Shown here piece after piece: positions 45,974 to 52,550 of a stretch of 52,550 nucleotides of DNA. The translations under genes were made by a program, and so were the position numbers. The stretch comes from Fidelibacterota bacterium (GTDB lineage: Bacteria > Fidelibacterota > UBA8477 > JABMPR01), in contig JABHBL010000110.1 in NCBI GenBank assembly GCA_018673925.1, forward strand, positions 1-52,550. Reading direction: 5' to 3'. Below the pieces are notes generated by a model that was not told the DNA's origin, made no database searches, and was given only the letters and a program-made list of their open reading frames with translations. Each line of letters starts with the position of its first letter. Positions within the stretch are counted from its first letter, which is position 1.

Positions 45974-46052
45974 GGTTCGAAACGGAGCTTGTACAGTGTA
46001 CAAGCATAGTAAGCCGAGGGTGAAACCCGCAGGCAATCCTCTCACCTCGACA
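45974..46052 (+). pseudogene. Broken copy of the tRNA-Pro 3' end, T-loop split by a 53-bp insert
   Basis: GGTTCGAA (45974-45981) of the tRNA T-arm is followed by 53 foreign bases (45982-46034) and then by AATCCTCTCACCTCGACA (46035-46052), identical to the tRNA 3' end at 45889-45906. The insert holds a perfect hairpin GCTTGTAC-AGT-GTACAAGC (45987-46005) and AA is repeated at both edges. Confidence 0.65.
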
Positions 46053-46316
46053 TTAGATAAGCCTCTGACTTATAACGAGTTAGGGGCTTTCTTGTTTTAC
46101 ACCCCATCTGCCATTATTACCGACATTTACCCCTCAACTATGCCATAGTATGACACATTATGACAGGAATACCGTTCCGCAGGCTACGTTTGGGCAGGCT
46201 TAATTATTTCCATCATCGATCTGGTTTTAGATTAGTTGGTAATAGACAGCAACTCTGCTATCTTAACTTCACTTCAAAGCAGACCATCAAACAGTAACAT
46301 CTCCTTCTGATTCTCC
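46035..46316 (+). repeat. Module repeat copy 1 (R1)
   Basis: First of three related intergenic repeats. It starts with the tRNA-Pro 3' end (46035-46052), then a terminator-like hairpin GCCTCTGAC / GTTAGGGGC (46061-46087), three iterons ATGCCA, ATGACA, ATGACA at 46140, 46150 and 46160 (period 10), then the block ATACCGTTCCGCAGGCTACG (46170-46189) and TTTGGGCAGGCTT, then ATCGATCTGGTTTTAGATT, GACAGCAACTCTGCTATCTT and CTCCTTCTGATTCTC. It ends about 30 bases before the start of the esterase gene, so it also holds that gene's promoter and leader region. Confidence 0.85.
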
Positions 46317-46346
46317 GTGCTGATAGAAATCATAGATAGGGGGAAA

Positions 46347-48209
46347 ATGATGCGTTATATATTTCTACTAATACTTTTCACGACAGCTATTCTCGCCGAC
46401 GTTGAGTACGGCGGATTCGAGCTTGACGGGTATGAACGAGACTACATAGTTTATCTCCCGGCAGAATTTGTGCCGGGGTTGCCTTTGGTGTTCAGCCTAA
46501 CCGGCTATGGAATGACCGCACAAGATGAATTTGATTTTTTCTACATGAACGATGTGGCAGATACAGCAGGGTTTGTAGTTGTATATCCAAATCCGGTTTC
46601 ACCTGGTTGGAATAGTGGTATTGGGACTCATCCCACTTACCCGGTGCCAGAAGTTGATGATGTTTCATTTATTTCAGCATTAATCGATACAATACACACC
46701 CATTATGATGTTGATCTGGATCGGGTGTATTCTTGTGGTTTCTCTAATGGTGGATTTATGTCATTTCGCCTGGGCGCTGAATTGGGTCATCGTTTCAAAA
46801 AAGTTGCTTCGGTGTCTGGAGTTGTGACTCAAGCCACTGCTGCAGCTGCAGTAAATGCATTAGCAATACCGGTTCTTTGCATTTTAGGCACCTCCGACCC
46901 AGTCGTCCCTTACAGCGAGGAAGAGGGTGGATGGTACTCTGGTATAGGAACTATTGATTTCTGGGTTCAACACAATGGCTGTTCGGCACAATTGGACTCT
47001 ATAATACTACCTGACATGGACCCTTATGATAATTGCTCGGTTGTACTTTTTCCGTATACTGGTGTTTTAGAAGGAACTCAAGTTATGTTTTACCGTATCC
47101 TGGGCGGTGGACACAAGTGGCCATCTGGCTTTGATTGGGATTTTAATGGGAATATCAACAATGATATTCACGGTTCGGAAGTAATCTGGCAATTTTTTAA
47201 TTCTAAACCTTTTGGGATGAGTGGTGTATGGGTCCAAAACCTTTGGGTTGATTCACCATTTGCGCAACCAGGAGTGGAGGATATTACTGTACTTGCCACA
47301 ATAGCTAATCCACAGAATCATTCGTACAGTGTTTATGCTTATCTTTATGATGAGGAGATGACGTTTATCGACAGCTTTCAATTGCATGATGATGGTCAAC
47401 ATTCTGATTTTGAGGCCAACGATGGAATTGCTGGACTCTCCATTGTGGCTCCAAATGATGACGGATACTTTTACCTGCAAACCTCAACGAATGACGAGAC
47501 TGTAAGTTCTTACCTTGGGCCTCATGATCTTACACAATTTACTACTATTGGTCCTATGGTTTTTCATTCTGTTGAGCAAGTCTACCCTGATAATGGAGTA
47601 ATTCAGCCTAACAATACGGTGTATTTCAATTTGTCCCTTGATAATCATGGTCTTGAATCGGTTGCTGAGAATATCAACGTTAAGATTTCTCCGGCAGATA
47701 CGAATAGTTCAATGGTGAGTGGCTATAACTATACATCGTTCTCAGATATTCCGGCGGGTGGAAGCATGATGAGCCTCACAATGCTCGCGTTGAAGGTCGG
47801 GGAGAATGTGCCTGACGAAACCCCCATTCATTTCGATGTTGAAATCCTCTATGAGGGAAATGTTTTTTGGGAAGGTATAGGCGCTCTATTGGGCACTGTT
47901 GGGATAGATTATGACCAGACTAAACCTCCTACATATTACAATTTACAGCAGAATTACCCCAACCCCTTCAACCCCACCACAATCATTAGCTATGCTCTAC
48001 CAGAACAATCTAATGTTCAGCTGAGAGTCTTTGATATTCGGGGTCAAGAGATCACAACACTTGAGCAATCCGACAAACCTCCAGGTAACTACGAAGTGAT
48101 GTGGAATGGTATGAATCAGCAGGGTAATCCAGTGAGTACGGGTGTGTATTTCTGTCGGCTTGAAGCCGGAACATTTACACAAACCATCAAGATGGTTTAC
48201 CTACGATGA
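46347..48209 (+). CDS. Secreted PHB-depolymerase-like esterase with C-terminal sorting domain (module 1)
   Basis: Start ATG 46347 has GGGGG four bases upstream; the open frame to GTG 46317 adds only leader. The 620-residue protein has a signal peptide (to about LFTTAILA), an alpha/beta-hydrolase domain of the polyhydroxybutyrate depolymerase / feruloyl esterase type (nucleophile GFSNGG; Asp in LGTSDPVVP; His in GGGHKWP), a beta-rich middle region (VEDITVLATIANPQNHSYSV onward), and a C-terminal domain NYPNPFNPTTIISYALPE, FDIRGQEI, STGVYFCRLE, ending KMVYLR. It likely hydrolyses esters outside the cell. It is bracketed by repeats R1 and R2. Confidence 0.88.
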   Translation: MMRYIFLLILFTTAILADVEYGGFELDGYERDYIVYLPAEFVPGLPLVFSLTGYGMTAQDEFDFFYMNDVADTAGFVVVYPNPVSPGWNSGIGTHPTYPVPEVDDVSFISALIDTIHTHYDVDLDRVYSCGFSNGGFMSFRLGAELGHRFKKVASVSGVVTQATAAAAVNALAIPVLCILGTSDPVVPYSEEEGGWYSGIGTIDFWVQHNGCSAQLDSIILPDMDPYDNCSVVLFPYTGVLEGTQVMFYRILGGGHKWPSGFDWDFNGNINNDIHGSEVIWQFFNSKPFGMSGVWVQNLWVDSPFAQPGVEDITVLATIANPQNHSYSVYAYLYDEEMTFIDSFQLHDDGQHSDFEANDGIAGLSIVAPNDDGYFYLQTSTNDETVSSYLGPHDLTQFTTIGPMVFHSVEQVYPDNGVIQPNNTVYFNLSLDNHGLESVAENINVKISPADTNSSMVSGYNYTSFSDIPAGGSMMSLTMLALKVGENVPDETPIHFDVEILYEGNVFWEGIGALLGTVGIDYDQTKPPTYYNLQQNYPNPFNPTTIISYALPEQSNVQLRVFDIRGQEITTLEQSDKPPGNYEVMWNGMNQQGNPVSTGVYFCRLEAGTFTQTIKMVYLR

Positions 48210-48225
48210 GATGAATATATAGACT

Positions 48226-48505
48226 GATTCCCTCTAAATCGACATTAGATAAGTCCTTGACTCATAACGAGTTAGGGGCTTTCTTGGTTTATACACCGTC
48301 TGCCACTATTACCGAGAAAACCCCCTCAACTATGCCATACTATGACACAATATGACAAGAATACCGTTCCGCAGGCTGTGTTTGGGCAGGCTTAGTTATT
48401 ACCACAATCGATCTGGTTTTAGATTGGTTGCTACCCGAGAGTAACTCTGCTATCAAAACTTTACCTCAAAGCTGACCTGCAAATAGTAACATTCCCTCTG
48501 AATCT
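48226..48505 (+). repeat. Module repeat copy 2 (R2)
   Basis: Second copy, about 2.19 kb from R1. The tRNA echo has decayed to GATTCCCTCTAAATCGACATT. The hairpin GTCCTTGAC / GTTAGGGGC (48253-48279) stays, iterons lie at 48332, 48342 and 48352, and the blocks ATACCGTTCCGCAGGCT, TTTGGGCAGGCTTA and ATCGATCTGGTTTTAGATT are conserved. It begins 17 bases after the esterase stop. The stretch 48506-48681 up to the next start has no further feature I can support apart from the ribosome site. Confidence 0.85.
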
Positions 48506-48681
48506 CTGCCTGGCTGAAATCTCATTTAGACCGGGAAGCACACGCTACCAAAAATTTGTTACAACAATCGGTTATGTGATCCATAATCTGTATTTGTACA
48601 GGTTTTGTAAAGGCAACATGTTTGGTTTTTTCTTTACATTTAATCATGAGATAGAAATTGGAGCTGAATCGGGAGGTAAGG

Positions 48682-50145
48682 ATGAGTCTAATGAAATTTG
48701 TTATTAAAATAATTGGTAAGATAGTATTTTTTGCGCTGTGTTCTGTATGTAGCGCTCAAGTTATTGAAGGGCATGTTCTTCTAAGCACACAGGCAGACGT
48801 CAATTCATTTGCAGGAGTTTCAATAACGGGTGACCTCATAATTCACGGTAATGACATAGTTGAATTAGAACCACTTTCAACTCTTATTTCTGTAGGTGAA
48901 AATCTAAGAATAGAAGCAAATCTCACACTCCAAAATCTTAACGGATTGAACAATCTTACTTCAGTGGGCATGGATCTGGTCGTAGATTCTAATGGCGGTC
49001 TTACAAATCTTGATGGTTTGAACAATCTTACTTCATTGGCTCGTAGACTGCACATACGTAACAATGATGCTCTCACAAATCTTGATGGTTTGAGCAACCT
49101 TACTTCAGTGGGGGGTGAACTGGTCCTGGAATATAATGTTGCTCTCGCAAATCTCGATGGTTTGAGCAATCTTTCCTTCGTAAGTCATCTGTCGGTGGCG
49201 GGGCAGGTTTCAATCACACATCTCGATGGTTTGAACAATCTTACTTCATTGGCTCGTGGACTGTACATAGGTAACAATGATGCTCTCACAAATCTTGATG
49301 GTTTGAGTAATCTTACTTCTGTTGGTGATGGTCTTGTCATACATAGAAATAACTCACTTCAAAATCTTTATGGTTTAAGCAGTATCACCTATGTGGGTGG
49401 TCATCTGGGGATAAAGAGAAATTCCCTACTCACAAATCTTGATGGCTTGGCCAGTATCACTTCAGTGGGTGGTTCTCTGAGTATCAGTATGAATGACTCC
49501 CTCACAAATCTTTGTGGGCTGAGCAATATCACTTCTGTCGGGGATTATTTGGCGGTACGGGGCAATTCCTTACTCACAAATATCGATGATTTGAGTAATC
49601 TTACTTCAGTGGGCAGTGATCTGTTCATAGATTCTAATGTCCTTCTCACAAATCTTTATGGTTTGAGCAATATTATGTATGTGGGAGGTTCCCTGGAAGT
49701 AAAATCCAATGCAGTACTTAATATTTTTTGTGAGCTTTATCCTCTGCTGAGTTCAAATGGTCTTCAAGGCAGCTACACTGTAGCAGATAATTTAACTAAT
49801 CCAACCCAACAGCAAATTATAGATGATGGTCCATGCGTAACATCAATAGAAAATGAATTATTACCAGAAGACTATCACTTACTACAAAACTTCCCCAACC
49901 CCTTCAATCCAACAACCACCATCATGTACTGCCTGCCTGAGGCAGGTACAGTTAGCCTGACCATCTACAATATTCGTGGTCAAGAGGTCACAACGGCCCA
50001 GGAAGCATCAAAACCACCAGGCACCTATGAAGTACAGTGGAATGGGATGGACCGAATCGGGAGACAAGTGAGTACAGGTGTGTATTTCGCTCGTCTCCAA
50101 GCAGGGGAGTATAACCAGACTATCAAGATGCTATATTTGCGATAA
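48682..50145 (+). CDS. Secreted leucine-rich-repeat protein with C-terminal sorting domain (module 2)
   Basis: Start ATG 48682 has GGGAGG nine bases upstream. The 487 residues comprise a signal peptide (ending CSVCSAQ), an N-terminal beta-helical lead-in, about eleven tandem 24-residue units of the form LTNLDGLSNLTSVGGxLxIx (Recep_L / leucine-rich type, roughly residues 87-350), a short Cys-containing cap (NIFCELYPLL; GPCVTS), and the sorting domain NFPNPFNPTTTIMYCLPE, YNIRGQEV, STGVYFARLQ, ending KMLYLR. It is likely a surface or secreted recognition protein; the ligand is unknown. It is bracketed by R2 and R3. Confidence 0.85.
   Translation: MSLMKFVIKIIGKIVFFALCSVCSAQVIEGHVLLSTQADVNSFAGVSITGDLIIHGNDIVELEPLSTLISVGENLRIEANLTLQNLNGLNNLTSVGMDLVVDSNGGLTNLDGLNNLTSLARRLHIRNNDALTNLDGLSNLTSVGGELVLEYNVALANLDGLSNLSFVSHLSVAGQVSITHLDGLNNLTSLARGLYIGNNDALTNLDGLSNLTSVGDGLVIHRNNSLQNLYGLSSITYVGGHLGIKRNSLLTNLDGLASITSVGGSLSISMNDSLTNLCGLSNITSVGDYLAVRGNSLLTNIDDLSNLTSVGSDLFIDSNVLLTNLYGLSNIMYVGGSLEVKSNAVLNIFCELYPLLSSNGLQGSYTVADNLTNPTQQQIIDDGPCVTSIENELLPEDYHLLQNFPNPFNPTTTIMYCLPEAGTVSLTIYNIRGQEVTTAQEASKPPGTYEVQWNGMDRIGRQVSTGVYFARLQAGEYNQTIKMLYLR
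49008..49316 (+). repeat. Near-identical internal duplication in the LRR gene
   Basis: About 95 bases at 49008-49103 recur at 49221-49316 with few changes, an offset of 213 bases (71 codons, three repeat units). Both copies contain AACAATCTTACTTCATTGGC and AACAATGATGCTCTCACAAA. The other units have drifted much more, so this pair is a recent expansion. Confidence 0.8.
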
Positions 50146-50160
50146 GATGACTTGGTAGGC

Positions 50161-50425
50161 TGATTCCCTCCACATCATCATTAGGTAAGCCTCTGACTTA
50201 TAACGAGTTAGTGGCTTTCTTGTTTTATAGAGCTTCTGCCATATTTACCACTAAATGCCTGCCAACTATGACAGTATATGACACAATATGACAGAAATAC
50301 CGTTCCGCAGGCTACGTTTGGGCAGGCTTGATTATTTGCTAATAGACAGCAATTACACTATCTTCTCTCCACTTCAAAGCAGAACCACAACTGGTACATA
50401 CTCCTTCTGATTCTCTGATTTGATT
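50161..50425 (+). repeat. Module repeat copy 3 (R3)
   Basis: Third copy, about 1.94 kb from R2. The tRNA echo is further worn (GATTCCCTCCACATCATCATT). The hairpin GCCTCTGAC / GTTAGTGGC has one mismatch. Iterons ATGACA lie at 50268, 50278 and 50288, all three now perfect. The ATACCGTTCCGCAGGCTACG and TTTGGGCAGGCTT blocks are kept, but the ATCGATCTGG stretch present in R1 and R2 is missing (a deletion of about 28 bases). It begins 15 bases after the LRR gene stop and ends about 22 bases before the next start. Confidence 0.85.
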
Positions 50426-50447
50426 TAATGCTTAATAGGGGGTTTGC

Positions 50448-52550
50448 ATGAGTAAAAAAATATTTCTAATCCTGTCGATAGCATCTAGACTATTTGCTTT
50501 AATTATAAATGTTCCAGCAGATTCACCCAGTATTCAAGCAGGAATTGATATTGCCAACGGTGGAGATTCTGTATTGGTCGCACCTGGAGAATATCATGAG
50601 AATATCAACTTCAATGGAAAGTCAATATTTCTTTCGAGTCTTTATGAACTTGATGCTGACACTTCTCATATCAGTAGCACCATTATTGATGGGGGTTCTT
50701 CTTTTTTATCTGTGGTGACTATGACTGAATGTCTTGACACCAACTCTGTGTTAAATGGTTTTACAATAATTGGAGGTCGGGGTACAAATATCCCAGAGAG
50801 TAACATAGGTTTACCAGCTTCTGTAGGTGGGGGAGTATATGTTTCCGGTGGAGGGAAAGTCATAAATAACCGTATCATAAACAATCATATATCTAGCATT
50901 CGGGAAATTTATGGTGGAGGAATTTATATAGATACAGATTATTCCACATCTGAGGAAAGTGGTATAGTATTAGTCTGCAACAATGTCATTGCAGGCAATA
51001 CCTTGGATGGACATGATTTTGTTTGGGGTGCAGGCTTATCAATTGTTGGCAATGGTACTGCGATGGTCCGTAATAATAAGATATCTAGTAACTCAGCCCT
51101 AGGCCAGTCAACTGTGGTTGGGGGTGGTATATCTATTATAGTGGATGGGAGCGTAGTTCTCTCTAGAAATGTCATAAACGCCAATTCTATAGAAGTTATT
51201 AACCCCATAGATTACGTCAGTGGGGGTGGTGGCTTATTCATATGGGGAGACAGCCCGGTTATAATAAACAATGTGATCTATGATAATAATGCACCTTATG
51301 GGGGAGGTATCGTTGCTTTTGGATTTGAGGCTGGTTTTAATTTCCGCCTAATTAATAACACAATCGCTGATAATCAGGCATCCAGAAAAGGCGGTGGATT
51401 GTATCTAACCAACGGTCACTGTACTGCTATTAATAATATCATTTGGGGCAATCTGGCTTCGGTAGATAACGATATTTACTACAGAGGTAACCTGAATATG
51501 AGCTATTCAATCACCGAGGGGCTTTATCCCGGTGATGGCAATTCCCAGATGGATCCTCTCTTCGAAGATGATGATTATCATCTAAATGTTTCAAGTCCCG
51601 CTATAGATGCTGGGAATCCTGACCCAGGATTTTTTGATGAAGTAGATCCAACTAGCCCCATACAAGCTCTATGGCCAGCTATGGGCCAGGTGCATGCAGA
51701 TATAGGAGCATACGGTGGAAATGATACTGTACAAATTGCGAGGGAGGTTTATACAATTCAGGAAAATTTCCTTTACAGAGTTCACGAGAATATGCATTAC
51801 CGTTTTGCATATCCCTTGGACTATGATAGCACCCTTCTATACCCACTTAGCATTATTTTGCATGGAGCAGGTCAATGGGGTGATGATAATGAAGAGCAAT
51901 TGTATCATGGCTTGCCATGGAGAGCCAATGCTGAGCATTTTGGGTACAATGAGTTTACTCTTGTTCCACAAGCACCTTCCCAGGATTGGGCTTCTAACAA
52001 TATCGCTTCAGTTCATGCTATCATCAGAAACGTCATTGATCAATTCCCTATCGACACGACCCAGATTGTGGTGATTGGGACCTCAATGGGTGGCGGTGGG
52101 ACCTGGCGACTATTAAGTAGTGATCCAGATCTATTTTGTTCAGCTATCGGTGTGGCGGCATCCAATGGTTCTCGGGGGAATACTAAACATATTCCTGCTT
52201 GGCTGAATCATGGATCAGCTGATCAAACCATCGGTGTAGGTACTTCAAGGAGTCGTGTTGAATGGTATGAAAGTATGGGGCTTAACGTTGTTTATGCTGA
52301 GGATTCGACAGATAGCCAACTTATGGATGCAATTATCAATCATGCGAGAATTGTTTATTCTGAATTTGAGGGTGCGGATCACAACATTAATAAACATTCC
52401 TTTGATAATTATTTCTTATTCGAGTGGTTAAAAAGACAGACCCTGCCTTTGATTAGACCCATAAATAATTCATTGAGTTATGTAAATGAAGATTCAGTGC
52501 TTTTCACAACAACAATTACCAATCCACATGATTTTGAATTTTCACATAGC
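50448..52550 (+). CDS. Secreted beta-helix protein fused to an alpha/beta-hydrolase (module 3), partial at the window end
   Basis: The frame from ATG 50448 stays open to the last base (701 codons), so the C-terminus is missing. It starts with a signal peptide (MSKKIFLILSIASRLFA), then IQAGIDIANGGDSVLVAPGEY and about 380 residues rich in NN and GGG turns, a right-handed parallel beta-helix of the NosD / pectate-lyase type. From about residue 430 an esterase-like hydrolase follows: ILHGAGQWGDD (oxyanion loop), VIGTSMGGGGTW (nucleophile), NHGSADQTI (acid) and EGADHNINKH (His). The last residues (TTTITNPHDFEFSHS) resemble the region after the hydrolase of the module 1 esterase, so the two share a hydrolase-plus-domain layout. 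A C-terminal sorting domain is expected beyond the window. Confidence 0.8.
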   Translation, partial: MSKKIFLILSIASRLFALIINVPADSPSIQAGIDIANGGDSVLVAPGEYHENINFNGKSIFLSSLYELDADTSHISSTIIDGGSSFLSVVTMTECLDTNSVLNGFTIIGGRGTNIPESNIGLPASVGGGVYVSGGGKVINNRIINNHISSIREIYGGGIYIDTDYSTSEESGIVLVCNNVIAGNTLDGHDFVWGAGLSIVGNGTAMVRNNKISSNSALGQSTVVGGGISIIVDGSVVLSRNVINANSIEVINPIDYVSGGGGLFIWGDSPVIINNVIYDNNAPYGGGIVAFGFEAGFNFRLINNTIADNQASRKGGGLYLTNGHCTAINNIIWGNLASVDNDIYYRGNLNMSYSITEGLYPGDGNSQMDPLFEDDDYHLNVSSPAIDAGNPDPGFFDEVDPTSPIQALWPAMGQVHADIGAYGGNDTVQIAREVYTIQENFLYRVHENMHYRFAYPLDYDSTLLYPLSIILHGAGQWGDDNEEQLYHGLPWRANAEHFGYNEFTLVPQAPSQDWASNNIASVHAIIRNVIDQFPIDTTQIVVIGTSMGGGGTWRLLSSDPDLFCSAIGVAASNGSRGNTKHIPAWLNHGSADQTIGVGTSRSRVEWYESMGLNVVYAEDSTDSQLMDAIINHARIVYSEFEGADHNINKHSFDNYFLFEWLKRQTLPLIRPINNSLSYVNEDSVLFTTTITNPHDFEFSHS

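Noticed and set aside
46053..46095. Integron attC site in the module repeats (AACGAGTTAG resembles GTTRRRY)
   Set aside because: The paired arms GCCTCTGAC / GTTAGGGGC followed by T-rich DNA read better as a terminator; the RYYYAAC partner is absent and no intI is visible.
46061..48279. Insertion sequence or transposon carrying the esterase gene between repeats
   Set aside because: The repeats are direct, not inverted, and there is no transposase or target duplication in the window.
48970..49730. Regularly spaced repeats that could look like a CRISPR array
   Set aside because: The period is 72 bases, in frame, and encodes leucine-rich units with diverged copies; there are no unique spacers between identical repeats.

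Overview
The window looks like a contiguous stretch of chromosome from an uncultured bacterium of the FCB group. The best guess is Candidatus Marinimicrobia (Neomarinimicrobiota), but this rests on gene content and not on a phylogeny. The clues are secreted proteins with a C-terminal YPNPFN / GVYF sorting domain, an ssrA tag of Bacteroidota type (GESNYALAA), the tiny MPCGKKRKR basic protein, and an 11-gene complex I operon without the NADH module.

Layout. 1-2542: a tiny basic protein, then xseA-xseB-nadK. 2551-4462 (minus): CoA-binding protein, proline dehydrogenase and a GNAT acetyltransferase. 4658-8763: WalJ-like hydrolase, lipoprotein cyclophilin, patatin and DsbD. 8880-14768: envelope and secreted proteins (subtilase with dockerin repeats, Yip1 protein, lipoprotein, beta-barrel protein, sorting-domain protein). 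14940-19534: pyruvate:ferredoxin oxidoreductase plus a dihydroorotate-dehydrogenase-like flavoprotein. 19684-22922: a four-cysteine small protein, a ferritin-like protein, an M1 aminopeptidase and a small membrane protein. 23085-29432: Rrf2 regulator, transketolase-like enzyme, aminotransferase, malic enzyme-phosphotransacetylase. 29629-40299: nuoABCDHIJKLMN. 40426-45670: lipoprotein, prepilin, secreted oligoendopeptidase, tmRNA, second prepilin, pseudouridine-phosphate glycosidase.

From 45700 to the right edge the character changes. A functional tRNA-Pro(TGG) sits between two broken tRNA-Pro-like copies, each interrupted by short palindromic inserts. Beyond it lies a modular array. Three copies of a 250-280 bp intergenic repeat each carry a decaying echo of the tRNA 3' end, a terminator-like hairpin, three ATG(A/C)CA iterons at an exact 10-bp period and a conserved GC-rich block. 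Each copy precedes one large secreted-protein gene (esterase, leucine-rich-repeat protein, beta-helix/esterase fusion). This is the best candidate here for an undescribed system: either a tRNA-anchored exoprotein cassette array or a family of exoprotein genes duplicated together with a shared control region.

Central metabolism hangs together. Pyruvate oxidation by PFOR gives reduced ferredoxin, and complex I has no NuoEFG, so ferredoxin is a plausible electron donor. Close matches to the sigma-54 -24/-12 consensus lie before nifJ, before nuoA and before a small membrane protein gene, which suggests shared control.
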